NCBI RefSeq assembly: GCF_013778325.1
Contig: NZ_JACEIB010000003.1
Location: forward strand, 186,001-250,000
Direction: 5' to 3'
DNA: 64,000 nt
DNA from: Sphingomonas chungangi
GTDB taxonomy: Bacteria > Pseudomonadota > Alphaproteobacteria > Sphingomonadales > Sphingomonadaceae
Below the pieces are notes generated by a model. That model was not told where the DNA came from. It ran no database searches and was given only the letters and a program-made list of their open reading frames with translations. This document shows positions 18,089-27,335 of this stretch, piece after piece; position 1 is the stretch's first letter, and each line of letters begins with the position of its first letter. Position numbers and translations under genes: made by a program.

Positions 18089-19552
18089 TCATGGGGTCAG
18101 AGGCAGCCTCCTCGTCCCGCCCGGGATTTCGGGCGCCGGACTTGCCGCGAACTCGCCGAGGCGCGTGCCTCCGAAAGTGCGATAACAGATGAAGGCGAGC
18201 GCCAGGCTGGCACAACCGCCCGCCACCAGCGCCACGGCCGGTGCGAGCAGCAGTTGCTGCTCGGAGCAGCGCAACGACAGGAGCAGACCTCCGGCCAGTG
18301 GCGCGGCCATCGCGCCCAGACGCCCTGTGGCCTGCGTCCAGCCGACGCCGGCCGATCGGATCGACGTGGGATAGACGATGCCGAGGACGGCGTTCATCAC
18401 GATATTGTTGCCGGTCACGCACAGCCCGGCGAGCATCAGTACCAGCCCATGGCTTGCGGTCGGAAGTGACAGGCCGATCGCCGCCACAGCCGGTGCACCG
18501 ACCACGAAGAAGGCTGCCATGGGCATGACGCCAAGGCCGTCGACGACGAATAGCAATAGCAGCCCGCTGGCGAGGCCGCCGAGCGAGTAGAGCGACCCGC
18601 CGAGACCAGCCGCCGCGGTGCTTGCGCCGCGCGACTGAAGCAACGTGGGAAGCCAGGTCAGCGCAAAGAAGCTCGCGAACTGGTTGGCGGCGTTGAGCCA
18701 CCAGATCAGCGGCGTCGCGGCGGCCAGCTTGCCTGCAAGAAGGCGGCGAGGTGAACCGCGTCCCGTGCGTTCCCCACTGGCGACGGACGGTGTCCGGAGG
18801 TCATCGACGGTGGTGATAGCCAAATCCGGCCGTATCCGGCCCGCGATCGCGAGCAGCTCGTCCGCACGCTCGGGCCGGCCGATCAGGTACTTGACCGACT
18901 CCGGCGTGGCGCCGGCGGCGAGCGCCGCGACGGTCAGCGGTATCAGTCCGCCGATGACCATCAGCACGGGCCAGCCGAAGCGGGGGACGAGCCCCGCGGT
19001 CACCAATCCAGGACAAGCGACACCGGCTGCAACGCCCAGGCTGCTCGCCACGAGGAAACGGCCGCGCACGCGCTTCGGCACCATCTCCGAGACGAACGCG
19101 ATGGCGTTGGGGATCACGCCGCCGAGACCGACGCCGGTGACGAACCGAAGCGCGGTCAGGACGCGCAGCGAACCTGCGGCGGCAGACAGCAGCGACGCGC
19201 AGCCGAGCAGCATGAGGCTGATCAGCAAGGCCCTCTTGCGCCCGATCCTGTCGCCCAGCGTTCCGAGCGCGGGGGCGCCGACCAGCAATCCGGCCACGCC
19301 CACCATGAACATGGGCGCGAGCGCCTCGCGAGAGATATGCCAGGCCTTCACGAGCTCGGGCCCGACATAGCCGATCGCCGACAGGTCGTAGCCGTCGCTG
19401 ATCATGGCCAGGGCTGCGACTGCAAGCAGAACGATCATGCGGGCATGGATGGCCTGGCCATCCACCAGATCGTCGATCGACACCGTGGCCGCCGGCCGTG
19501 AGATGGCTGGCGATGTCGTCGTCCATGCGTCGGGCAGGTCCGTGCCGGACAT
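18089..19552 (-). CDS. MFS transporter, aromatic acid:H+ symporter (AAHS)-like
   Basis: A 487-residue inner-membrane transporter with about 12 hydrophobic segments. The family loop DRIGRKRALLISLMLLG lies between TM2 and TM3 and the first helix contains DGYDLSAIGYVGPELVKAW. The D-x-D-like DGYD is typical of PcaK/BenK/MhpT-type carriers for aromatic acids. It leads the minus-strand operon with three amidohydrolases and is divergent from a TonB receptor across 316 bp, so outer- and inner-membrane uptake are paired with decarboxylation. An AG-rich Shine-Dalgarno lies just before the ATG. Confidence 0.9.
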   Translation of the reverse strand: MSGTDLPDAWTTTSPAISRPAATVSIDDLVDGQAIHARMIVLLAVAALAMISDGYDLSAIGYVGPELVKAWHISREALAPMFMVGVAGLLVGAPALGTLGDRIGRKRALLISLMLLGCASLLSAAAGSLRVLTALRFVTGVGLGGVIPNAIAFVSEMVPKRVRGRFLVASSLGVAAGVACPGLVTAGLVPRFGWPVLMVIGGLIPLTVAALAAGATPESVKYLIGRPERADELLAIAGRIRPDLAITTVDDLRTPSVASGERTGRGSPRRLLAGKLAAATPLIWWLNAANQFASFFALTWLPTLLQSRGASTAAAGLGGSLYSLGGLASGLLLLFVVDGLGVMPMAAFFVVGAPAVAAIGLSLPTASHGLVLMLAGLCVTGNNIVMNAVLGIVYPTSIRSAGVGWTQATGRLGAMAAPLAGGLLLSLRCSEQQLLLAPAVALVAGGCASLALAFICYRTFGGTRLGEFAASPAPEIPGGTRRLPLTP

Positions 19553-19868
19553 GAGCCTCTTCCTTGCGCTATCTTATCACCGGGCAACTTTGGTCCCAGG
19601 CGGGAGGAAAAGAAGACCGCGTGTCATGTCATGCGATGCGTATTCGGCATCGGGCCAACCCGCGATTTGCGAGCGGTCGTAATCGTTCTAGTGGCAGGCA
19701 GGCATGGCAAATGCGCGCCGGGCCGATGCGTACCGGGTCGATTGCGAAGCCCGATGCCTATTCGTGATCGGTGACGGCGACATCGTATCTGCCCCCGCCA
19801 ACCCACCCCTCTAAAGCTGCCGCCCATAAGCAAACCTGTCCGAAAAATCGGAACGGCGGAGGGGATAT
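19553..19868. promoter_or_regulatory. Divergent promoter region between AAHS transporter and TonB receptor
   Basis: A 316-bp spacer between divergent operons with no convincing gene. A perfect 10-bp inverted repeat, GGCATCGGGC at 19646-19655 and GCCCGATGCC at 19749-19758, brackets about 93 bp and may be a pair of operator sites. No regulator gene is adjacent, so the controlling protein is not known. Confidence 0.4.
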
Positions 19869-22265
19869 ATGCGCATCATCACATGGCTCGGATCCACGGC
19901 AGCGCTGGGGTTGCTTGCCGGGCAGGCCAGCGCGCAGGCGTCGACCGACGCCTCCGCGGCGACGGCAGCGGCACCGAACGCGGCCGGATTGGGCGAGATC
20001 GTCGTGACCGCGCAGCACCGCTCCGAAAACGTCCAGCGCGCCGCGATCGCGATCGACGTGGTCGGCGGCAAGGATCTGATCAAGGACGGGATCACCGAGC
20101 CCGGCAAGCTCGGCCAGAAGGTGCCCGCGCTCAGCGTTCAGGCAACCGGCGGCGGCAACCTGTTCTTCATCCGCGGCGTCGGCAACTTCTCGGTCGCGGC
20201 CTATAGCGATCCCGCGATCGCCTTCAACTATGACGGCGTCTATGTCAGCCGGCCGACTTCGACCAACGGCACCTTCTTTGATCTCGATCGGGTCGAGGTG
20301 CTGAAAGGACCGCAGGGCACGCTCTATGGGCGCAATGCGACCGGTGGCGCGATCAACGTCCTGCCGGCGCAGCCCAGGCTCGGCGAGCTTTCGGGCTATG
20401 CGACGGTCAGCTACGGCAATTATGACGCGGTCTCCGCCGAGGGCGCGATCAATCTGCCGATGGGCGACAAGGGTGCACTGCGCATCTCGGGAAACATCGT
20501 CGAGCACGACGGGTATCTGAAGGACGGCACGTCGGACGAGGATACCAAGGCGCTCCGGGTCCAGATGAAATCCGAGCTCACGCCTACGCTCACGGTGCGT
20601 CTTGCCGCGGACTATTCGCACCTCGGTGGGGCGGGCTACGGCGAGAGCTATCTCGGGAGCGAGATCTACAATCCTGCGCTCAAGCAATATGTCTTCACGC
20701 CGACGACGGTGCCGCTGTCCGATGGCATCAGGAGCGATCTCGCCAACGCCTATCGGACGACGCTGCCCGCGGGTTCTGCCGGGCGCACGCTCTCGCCGAT
20801 CGCCGCGCCCTACTTTCCGAATCAGTATCGGGCCGACAATTTCTACGGCTTCAACGCGCAGATCGACTGGGACAGCGCGATCGGCAAGTTCACGCTGATC
20901 CCGGCATGGCGCGCGGCACAGATCAGCCAGGTCGTCGGCGGTCCGGGCTTCCCGCCCTACCTGCGCGAGAAGGACAATCAATATAGCCTCGAGGCACGGC
21001 TCGCTGGCAAGCGGATCGGCATCTTCGACTGGCAGATCGGGGGGTTCGCATACGACGAATCCGATCGCGCGCATTATTCGGTCAACCAGTCCTCGGTGGA
21101 GATCTATCAGGATTTCGCGCCGATCACGCACAGCTATGCGGGCTTCGGCCGGCTGACCGCGCACCTCACGAACAAGCTCCGGATTGTCGGCGGCATCCGA
21201 TACACGTCGGATCATCGGACTTTCACGGGGACGCAGGATGCGCTCGTCATCGCGTGCACGCATGTCGTAGCAGGGCGCCCGAGCTGCCCGACCGCGCCCC
21301 TGTTCGATACCTCCAGTTCGCTCGCCACCCAGATTCTTCCGGTCCCTCCGCGTGGAGGCGCGCTGCCGCTGGGCGCGACCGGCGCGGTGATCCGTCACCA
21401 GGGTTTCGACATTGCCTCGCACCTGAACAACAACCGGGCGACCTGGCGCGCCGCAGTCGAATATGACCTGGCGCCGCAGTCTCTTTTCTATGCGAGCTAC
21501 GAGACTGGGTATCGCTCGGGCGGCTTCTCTCTCGCGGTCGGCGAGAGCGACTATCAACCGGAATATATCACCGCCTACACCATCGGCCTGAAGAACCGTC
21601 TGCTCGACAATCGGCTGCAGCTGAACCTTGAGGGCTTCATCTGGCGCTACCGCAACCAGCAGGTCCTTCATCCCGGGACCGATCTTGCGGGCAATCAGGT
21701 CAACTTCACCCAGAATATCGGCCGGTCGAACCTCAAGGGCGTCGAGATGGACGCGCGCGCTCTGGTCACCCCGACGACGGCGTTGAACGCCGACGTCCAG
21801 TATCTTCACGCGCGCTATTCGTCCTTCTCCTACCAGGTGCCGACCGGGACGGCGCCGCCCGCGACGGGTTGCCCCTATGCGATCAATCCGGCGAACGCGG
21901 GACAATATACCGTCAACTGCTCGGGCTTGCCGGCCTACAACTCGCCGAAGTGGACGATCAATCTGGGCGCGGAGCAGACCATCCGGATCGGCGAAGGCAA
22001 GATCGTGCTCAGTGCCGACACGCAGTATCGCAGCTCGAACTATGTCGGCTTCGAATACCTGCCGATCGAACGCGTGCCCGCGCGCTGGCTCTCGGACGCC
22101 CAGATCAGCTATTCGCCGCCCGGCGGCAAATGGACGATCGCAGCCTTCGTCCACAACATCGAGGATCACCGCACGGTAACGTACGTCAACTATCTGAGCG
22201 GTGTGGTCAGCGCCTATACGAGCGCGCCGCGGACCTTCGGCGGCAGGGCGTCCATCACTTTTTAA
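19869..22265 (+). CDS. TonB-dependent outer-membrane receptor
   Basis: A 798-residue receptor with the signal peptide MRIITWLGSTAALGLLAGQASAQ, the plug start GEIVVTAQHRSENVQRAAIAI, the plug motif VEVLKGPQGTLYGRNATGG and a C-terminal barrel ending in GRASITF (terminal Phe). GGAGGGG lies just upstream of the ATG. A 10-bp terminator hairpin follows immediately. It is divergent from the aromatic acid transporter and probably supplies that pathway across the outer membrane. Confidence 0.93.
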   Translation: MRIITWLGSTAALGLLAGQASAQASTDASAATAAAPNAAGLGEIVVTAQHRSENVQRAAIAIDVVGGKDLIKDGITEPGKLGQKVPALSVQATGGGNLFFIRGVGNFSVAAYSDPAIAFNYDGVYVSRPTSTNGTFFDLDRVEVLKGPQGTLYGRNATGGAINVLPAQPRLGELSGYATVSYGNYDAVSAEGAINLPMGDKGALRISGNIVEHDGYLKDGTSDEDTKALRVQMKSELTPTLTVRLAADYSHLGGAGYGESYLGSEIYNPALKQYVFTPTTVPLSDGIRSDLANAYRTTLPAGSAGRTLSPIAAPYFPNQYRADNFYGFNAQIDWDSAIGKFTLIPAWRAAQISQVVGGPGFPPYLREKDNQYSLEARLAGKRIGIFDWQIGGFAYDESDRAHYSVNQSSVEIYQDFAPITHSYAGFGRLTAHLTNKLRIVGGIRYTSDHRTFTGTQDALVIACTHVVAGRPSCPTAPLFDTSSSLATQILPVPPRGGALPLGATGAVIRHQGFDIASHLNNNRATWRAAVEYDLAPQSLFYASYETGYRSGGFSLAVGESDYQPEYITAYTIGLKNRLLDNRLQLNLEGFIWRYRNQQVLHPGTDLAGNQVNFTQNIGRSNLKGVEMDARALVTPTTALNADVQYLHARYSSFSYQVPTGTAPPATGCPYAINPANAGQYTVNCSGLPAYNSPKWTINLGAEQTIRIGEGKIVLSADTQYRSSNYVGFEYLPIERVPARWLSDAQISYSPPGGKWTIAAFVHNIEDHRTVTYVNYLSGVVSAYTSAPRTFGGRASITF

Positions 22266-22270
22266 AGGGA

Positions 22271-22296
22271 GGGCGCCGTCCTTTCCGACGGCGCCC
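22271..22296. terminator. Bidirectional hairpin terminator between convergent genes
   Basis: GGGCGCCGTC and GACGGCGCCC form a perfect 10-bp stem with the loop CTTTCC, 5 bp after the TonB receptor stop and 8 bp before the stop of the convergent alpha/beta hydrolase. The T-tract is weak on the plus side. On the minus side the sequence running into the receptor stop is A/T-rich. Confidence 0.75.
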
Positions 22297-22303
22297 CATC
22301 TGC

Positions 22304-23191
22304 TCAGCTCCGTGCGCGCTCCGCGTCGCGCATGAAGCGGTCGGCAATGTCGTTGAACTCGGCAGGTTTGGCCTGCTGGATGAAATGGCTTCCGCAATCG
22401 ATGACGACGCGCTTTCCGCCGGTCTCGCTTGCCACGAGGTCGCAGCTCGCTTCCTGGCGATCGCTGTAGCCGCCCGACACCACCAATGTCCGAATGCCGG
22501 CGTCGCGCACCGCATGCGCCGCCGCCAGCATCTCCTGCGGCGATACGGCTTGCGAGCGCAGCAGCGAGCAGCCCAGCGCGGCCGCCTTATCGGGATCGTC
22601 GATGATGTTGGCAACCGACACATTGTCGCCACCGTCCTCGCTTCGTCCCATGCTTCGCGCGAAATTGATCGCGAACTCGCCGGGAGACGTCGCCGACAGG
22701 ACGAACCCGACGATCGCGTCCTTCTGGGCAGAGGCGTCGGTATTGGCCATCGCCAGCCTCATCGGCTGGAGCGCGGGTTCGATGAGGATGAGAGATCGCA
22801 CGGCGTCCGGTCGCCGCGCCGCTGCGAGCAGCGCCTCCGCGCCGCCGAAGCTATGGCCGATCAGATGACTGCCATTGCCCAACAGCTCGGCGATCAGAAT
22901 CGAATCCGCCTCCATATCGTCGGCGCCGCGCGACGGACTTTCGCCGAAACCGGGGCGGTCGATCAGGCGCAGCCGCCAATCGCGCTCGGCGAGCGGCTTC
23001 TGTCCCTCGTAGTTGACGGGCCCCCCGCCGATGCCGCCCTGGACGCCACCATGAACCAGCAGGACGCTCGGGCCGCTGTCACCCCAGGGTGTGACATGGA
23101 CCGGCAGTTTGTCGGCGTTTTCGGGGCGCGGGCGCTCGGGGCAGTGTGCCATCAACGCTGGATTTACTGCGCCCATCGGTTTGGTCGGCAT
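22304..23191 (-). CDS. Alpha/beta hydrolase
   Basis: A 295-residue alpha/beta hydrolase. The oxyanion-side motif is LLVHGGVQGG, the nucleophile elbow GHSFGG supplies the Ser, and a late CGSHFIQQ supplies the catalytic His. The ATG at 23191 has GGAG six bases upstream; an N-terminal extension to 23248 is unlikely. It is the last gene of a minus-strand set with a membrane protein, FAH hydrolase, EthD-like protein and VOC protein, all apparently controlled by the LysR gene at 26376. Ester or C-C bond hydrolysis of a pathway intermediate is the likely role. Confidence 0.87.
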   Translation of the reverse strand: MPTKPMGAVNPALMAHCPERPRPENADKLPVHVTPWGDSGPSVLLVHGGVQGGIGGGPVNYEGQKPLAERDWRLRLIDRPGFGESPSRGADDMEADSILIAELLGNGSHLIGHSFGGAEALLAAARRPDAVRSLILIEPALQPMRLAMANTDASAQKDAIVGFVLSATSPGEFAINFARSMGRSEDGGDNVSVANIIDDPDKAAALGCSLLRSQAVSPQEMLAAAHAVRDAGIRTLVVSGGYSDRQEASCDLVASETGGKRVVIDCGSHFIQQAKPAEFNDIADRFMRDAERARS

Positions 23192-23328
23192 CCTCAACTC
23201 CTCGGTTCGCGCGACCGTCGATGGCCGCTGCCGAGAAATGGGCACCACTGCAGCCGAGCTGGAGACGCCCGTTCGCTATTGGCGATGCTATTCCGGTATC
23301 ACTAAGACCTGTCGATTTGGAGCCAGCT

Positions 23329-24261
23329 TCAGGGTTTCTCGATCTGGTCCGTCTTCGCCCAGCCGCGCATCCAAAGCCCCCAGGCGAGCATCGCCATCGC
23401 GAGATCCTCCAAGAAGAACTGGCTGATGCCGATCGCTGCGTGGGCGACGCCGCCATGAATCAGCCAGGGAAAGAGCAACTGTGCGACCAGCGTGCCACGC
23501 AGCAACAGGAGCAGTGCCGCGACTTGGAGCAGGTTCGCCGCTGGGCGGACCGACAGCCTTGGCGCCGCTATGGCGACGATCAACACTATCGCAGCCACGG
23601 TCGCGGCAAAGAAGGAGTAGCTGATCGAGAGAACACCGGGACCGTAGGGCTCGGTGTAGATTTCGGGCCGTGCGAGTGTCGCAAAGGGCGCGACCAGAAC
23701 ATTCGAGACAGGCTGCACCACGAACGCGGATATGGCGGTGATGGCGACCGCTACCCCGGCTTTCGCGACTGGCGCCCGCAGATACGGCGCCGTCAGCGCG
23801 ATGAGGATCGCGACGACGAGCGTTCCGGCCGCACCGGCCAGGAAGGTAATGAGTGGGAAGGCGAACGATGCGGTCGTGACGCCCGCCATCACCGCCAGGC
23901 GCAACTGGTCGGTCGCAACGATATCGATGGCGGCAAGGAACGCGATCCTCGCGGGCAGGCGCCAGTCGTCGAGGATCGGTCGAGCAAGATCGTAAACGAC
24001 GATGAGCGCGAAGGTCTGTCCGACGACGACCAGGAGTCCCCAGATGCCGACCGACGAGAAATCGGGATGGGCGATCCCGAGCAACTGGAGCATCACGACG
24101 TGGATGGACAAGGAGACGATCGCGATCAGGACCGTTCCCACCCAAAAGACCGGAGAAGACACGAAGCGACAGATCCCGGCCTTCATCTCGATGGCCGTCA
24201 TCGTTCTAGGGGGCTCCGGGAGATCGGCGAAGGCATTTCGCATTGTCCGGGATCGTAGCAT
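23329..24261 (-). CDS. Multi-pass membrane protein of unknown function
   Basis: Up to 310 residues with about seven to eight hydrophobic segments (for example WVGTVLIAIVSLSIHVVML, AAGTLVVAILIALTAPYL, AATVAAIVLIVAIAA) and short loops. It resembles uncharacterised integral membrane proteins but carries no motif I recognise. The start is uncertain: ATGs at 24261, 24243 and 24201 are all possible and none has a strong Shine-Dalgarno. It sits between the FAH hydrolase and the alpha/beta hydrolase genes in one direction, so a role in uptake, or in holding a pathway intermediate, is conceivable but unproven. Confidence 0.65.
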   Translation of the reverse strand: MLRSRTMRNAFADLPEPPRTMTAIEMKAGICRFVSSPVFWVGTVLIAIVSLSIHVVMLQLLGIAHPDFSSVGIWGLLVVVGQTFALIVVYDLARPILDDWRLPARIAFLAAIDIVATDQLRLAVMAGVTTASFAFPLITFLAGAAGTLVVAILIALTAPYLRAPVAKAGVAVAITAISAFVVQPVSNVLVAPFATLARPEIYTEPYGPGVLSISYSFFAATVAAIVLIVAIAAPRLSVRPAANLLQVAALLLLLRGTLVAQLLFPWLIHGGVAHAAIGISQFFLEDLAMAMLAWGLWMRGWAKTDQIEKP

Positions 24262-24324
24262 CGGAATGTCTCGCGTTCGAATTTCGCCGTTCGGATCGGC
24301 GGCCGGTTCATCACCGCGCAGCCA

Positions 24325-25182
24325 TTAGCCGGATTTGACGCGATTCTCGATCGCTCCGATGCCGTCGATTTCGCAGCGCACGACGTCGCCGGGCTTGAGG
24401 AAAAGGGGGGGATCCATGCCTACGCCGACCCCTTCGGGCGTTCCGGTCGCGATCAGGTCGCCCGGTTCGAGCGTGAAGGCGGTGGAAAGGTAGGCGATCT
24501 GCGCCCAGCAGTCCGCGATCATGTTCCTGGTATTGTTCGATTGGCGTCGTTCGCCGTTGACGAAGCTTCGCAGGTCCAGCGCGTGCGGATCGGCGATCTC
24601 GTCGGCGGTGACGATCCAGGGACCGATCGGGCCATGGCTGTCGAACGACTTGCCCATGGTGAAGGTCGATGAATGGAATTGCCAGTCGCGCGCGGAAACG
24701 TCGTTGGCGACAAAATATCCGAATATGTGGGCGGGAGCATCGGCTTCCGAGACATGCTTGGCGGTCCGTCCGACCACGAGCCCGAGCTCGACCTCGTAAT
24801 CGAGCTTCTCGGTTACGCCCGGATCGATCTCGTCATAGGGGCCGGTGATGCATGTGGTCTGCTTGTTGAACCAGACCTGGTGACTCGATCGCGCGACACC
24901 GAGCCTGTCCGCCTCCTCCAGATGCTTCCCATAGTTCATCCCGATTGCGAGATATTTCCCGGGCCGCTCGATCGGAGCGAGAAGCCGGACTTCGGTCAGC
25001 GCCGCCGAGGCAGAGGCGCGATCGACCAGCGCCCTGGTCTCGGCAAGCGCTGCCGAACCGCCTTCGATGATGGAGCGGATCGTTTCGTGGCGGCTTCCGG
25101 CGTCGATCAGATCGACGATGCCGTCATCCTTCACGACCCCGATACGGGCACCGCCGTCCGCTTCGAAACGCACAAATCTCAT
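24325..25182 (-). CDS. Fumarylacetoacetate hydrolase family protein
   Basis: A 285-residue full-length FAH-family hydrolase. The signature YLAIGMNYGKHLEE, the metal-binding acidic cluster LDYEVELGLVVG, NDVSARDWQ, and the C-terminal IATGTPEGVGVG are all in place. Such enzymes hydrolyse acylpyruvates or isomerise and decarboxylate 2-oxo-diacids after meta- or gentisate-type ring cleavage. It is in a LysR-controlled minus-strand set with VOC and EthD-like genes, so it probably acts on a dioxygenase product. It is a second FAH-family gene in the window, distinct from the one at the left edge. Confidence 0.92.
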   Translation of the reverse strand: MRFVRFEADGGARIGVVKDDGIVDLIDAGSRHETIRSIIEGGSAALAETRALVDRASASAALTEVRLLAPIERPGKYLAIGMNYGKHLEEADRLGVARSSHQVWFNKQTTCITGPYDEIDPGVTEKLDYEVELGLVVGRTAKHVSEADAPAHIFGYFVANDVSARDWQFHSSTFTMGKSFDSHGPIGPWIVTADEIADPHALDLRSFVNGERRQSNNTRNMIADCWAQIAYLSTAFTLEPGDLIATGTPEGVGVGMDPPLFLKPGDVVRCEIDGIGAIENRVKSG

Positions 25183-25220
25183 CGTTCTTCATCTCCTCCC
25201 GCACCGGTAACGGGTGCGTA

Positions 25221-25541
25221 TTAGCCGACCTCGAAATCGATGTGACTGATCGTGCCGTCGAAGCGACTCGCCAGGTCGTGCACGAGCGGCCGCGTGGCCT
25301 TGCGCTCGTTCGACGCCAGCATGCGATCGAGCCCGTTTCGGTCGTCGAACTCGACGATCACCTGGCAGAAGATGTCGGGGGGCGAATCTTCCCGAGACCG
25401 TGGCCAGAGCGCCTTCACGGTGTGAACGCCGGGGAAGGTACGCAGGCGCGGCACGAGGTCGGTGTCGACCGCGCGACGCAGATGCGCCTCCTCACCGTCC
25501 TTGGCGCGGCCGACCCAAAACGCCGAACGCACCCACTTCAC
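25221..25541 (-). CDS. EthD-like ferredoxin-fold small protein
   Basis: A 106-residue protein with the EthD-type pattern WVRSAFWVGRAKDGEEAHLRRAVDTDLVPRL followed by FCQVIVEFDDRNGLDRMLAS. This is a dimeric alpha-beta barrel half often found as an accessory or small hydrolase in aromatic operons. I chose the GTG at 25541 because it overlaps the TGA of the VOC gene (GTGA) and marks where homology-like sequence begins. The longer frame to 25649 overlaps the VOC gene. Its function in the set is unknown. Confidence 0.72.
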   Translation of the reverse strand: MKWVRSAFWVGRAKDGEEAHLRRAVDTDLVPRLRTFPGVHTVKALWPRSREDSPPDIFCQVIVEFDDRNGLDRMLASNERKATRPLVHDLASRFDGTISHIDFEVG

Positions 25542-26155
25542 GATACGACCTCGCTGGGGCGGCCGAGGGGCGGGCGGAACGCGCTCATGCGCGGCGCGAT
25601 GCGGGCGCGCCAGTCGGCGATCGGTTCGAAGCCCTCGCTCTGTTCGCACATCGCCTTCGTCTGAGCGATGATCACGTCATTGTCTTTGGAAAGATCGAGC
25701 GGAAGGAGCAAGGGCTGGAGGATATACCAGTCGGTATCGACGAAGAATTCGAGGTTGTTGCCCTCGGGGTCGTGGGCGTAGATGCTCCATGCGACGCCAT
25801 GATTGGCGGGGAATATGCTCTCGGCGCCAAACGCATTCAACCGGATTTCGATGTCGCGCAGGTCGTCGAGCGACCCCATCCGGAAAGAGATCTGGTTGAT
25901 GCTCGGTCCGAATTGCGGGTTGGCGGTATTCGCCGGCAGCGTTTCGGGACGTCCGGTGGCGAGCACGATCTGGTGATGATCATGGGGGTCTCGCGACAGG
26001 AAGACGAGATCCATGCCATCGGCATGGCCGCGGTCGGTGACCGTGAAGCCCAGGACTTCTGTGTAGAATTCCTCCATCCGCACGATATCCACCACGCTCA
26101 GGCCCATATGGCTGAACATGAGGTTCGCGGCGGGACGATCGGGAACGCCCGTCAT
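25538..26155 (-). CDS. VOC-family protein, probable ring-cleaving or related dioxygenase
   Basis: A 205-residue protein with one VOC module: first ligand region FSHMGLSVVDIVRMEEFY, then PHDHHQIVLATG, then HDPEGNNLEFFVD with the acidic ligand. A C-terminal helical tail contains a Trp. The metal set looks complete. The ATG at 26155 has GGAG eight bases upstream; a slightly longer start at 26161 is possible. It leads the LysR-controlled minus-strand operon, divergent from the regulator. Glyoxalase-like or one-domain extradiol dioxygenase activity are both open. Confidence 0.82.
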   Translation of the reverse strand: MTGVPDRPAANLMFSHMGLSVVDIVRMEEFYTEVLGFTVTDRGHADGMDLVFLSRDPHDHHQIVLATGRPETLPANTANPQFGPSINQISFRMGSLDDLRDIEIRLNAFGAESIFPANHGVAWSIYAHDPEGNNLEFFVDTDWYILQPLLLPLDLSKDNDVIIAQTKAMCEQSEGFEPIADWRARIAPRMSAFRPPLGRPSEVVS

Positions 26156-26188
26156 CGACATCTCTCCATTTTGCGCAGCATTATCTTG

Positions 26189-26236
26189 ATCGAGCCTAGG
26201 CTCGGCCCCGCCTCCACTGCAGATGCAAACTTCTGC
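26189..26236. promoter_or_regulatory. Dyad symmetries in the LysR/VOC divergent promoter region
   Basis: CGAGCCTAGGCTCG at 26189-26202 is a perfect 14-bp palindrome. Two CTGCAG copies follow at 26215-26220 and 26231-26236, ten bases apart. They lie between the divergent VOC operon and the LysR gene, where a LysR recognition and activation site is expected. Confidence 0.45.
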
Positions 26237-26375
26237 AGAGCGATGCGGGTTGGGCAGCAATCGCGACAAATCGGGCAAAGCGGGCTTGACGGATTTGCGC
26301 AACGAGACGACCTAGCCCGATGCCGCAGCGGCATCGCTTGCCCTTTTGCGATGCGCGGACGGAGTCTGCACAGCG

Positions 26376-27287
26376 ATGAAACTCAACCAGCTTCGGGACG
26401 TGCTTGCCATCGCCGAACTCGGCAGCTTGCGTGCGGCAGGCCGTTTTCTCGGAGTGACCCAGCCAGCCATCACGCGCAGCGTGCGTGAACTCGAGCAGGA
26501 GCTCGGAGCGCCGCTCTTCGAACGTCAGCCCAAGGGGGTCTCGCTGACCGAGGTCGGAGCGGCCTTCATCCGCCGTGCAGCCGCGGTCCAGGCGGAGCTG
26601 CAGCGCGCGCGCGATGAGATCGACCAGATCAGGGGAGGGCAGACCGGCGAAATCACCATCGGACTGTCGACCGCATCGACGATGGTCATGATGCCGGTCA
26701 TCACCGGCCCGTTTCGCAAGCGCTACCCCGATGCCGTCCTCAAGATCGTCGAGAGCCTGTTTCCGCCCGTGGAGGCGGACGTCATGGACGGAAAGATGGA
26801 TTTGTACGTGGGGCCGATGGAGATCGAGGCGGCATCACCGCAACTGGAGGTCGAGCGGCTCTTCGGCAACCAGCGGGTCGTCCTCGGGCGATCCGGGCAT
26901 CCGCTGGCGGGTTCGTCTTCGCTCGCCGATCTTCTTGACGCGGAATGGGTTCGGCCCACCTTGTCGGTGAAAAGCACCGAAGGCGACCTCCACCATCTGT
27001 TTGTCGAGGCCGGCTTGCCTCCGCCCAAGGTCGTTCTCCACGCGCGCTCGGCGCTGACCACGTGGACCGCTGTCGCGCAGTCGGACTTGTTGACGATCCT
27101 GCCGAGGCAATGGATCGAGGCGAATGGTCCCCCGAATATCCAGGTCATCTGCCCTGCCATGCCGGCACCGCCGATCTGCATGGCCAAGCGGCGCGCAATG
27201 CCTCTGACCCCGATGGCCGAGTATCTCTCCGACCTGATCCGACGTGCTGGCGGCCATTATCGGGAGCGGCACGGCGAACCGAGCTAA
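26376..27287 (+). CDS. LysR-family transcriptional regulator (CbbR/GbpR-like)
   Basis: A 303-residue LysR protein that begins with the typical MKLNQLRDVLAIAELGSLRAAGRFLGVTQPAITRSVRELE helix-turn-helix (residues 1-40), then LFERQPKGVSLTEVG, and an effector domain from about 90. I chose the ATG at 26376 because LysR proteins usually begin there; the frame is open back to 26346. It is divergent from the VOC-led operon 22304-26155 and is its most likely regulator. Confidence 0.92.
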   Translation: MKLNQLRDVLAIAELGSLRAAGRFLGVTQPAITRSVRELEQELGAPLFERQPKGVSLTEVGAAFIRRAAAVQAELQRARDEIDQIRGGQTGEITIGLSTASTMVMMPVITGPFRKRYPDAVLKIVESLFPPVEADVMDGKMDLYVGPMEIEAASPQLEVERLFGNQRVVLGRSGHPLAGSSSLADLLDAEWVRPTLSVKSTEGDLHHLFVEAGLPPPKVVLHARSALTTWTAVAQSDLLTILPRQWIEANGPPNIQVICPAMPAPPICMAKRRAMPLTPMAEYLSDLIRRAGGHYRERHGEPS

Positions 27288-27335
27288 GTATCGCTGCGCT
27301 GACGGCCTCGTCGATCAGTCGTAAAGTGCCGACGC

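Noticed and set aside
19758-22397. Very long minus-strand open frame (879 codons) opposite the TonB receptor
   Set aside because: It is the antisense shadow of the receptor: Arg- and Asp-rich translation without domains, no ribosome site and no start context, whereas the plus frame has a signal peptide, plug and barrel.
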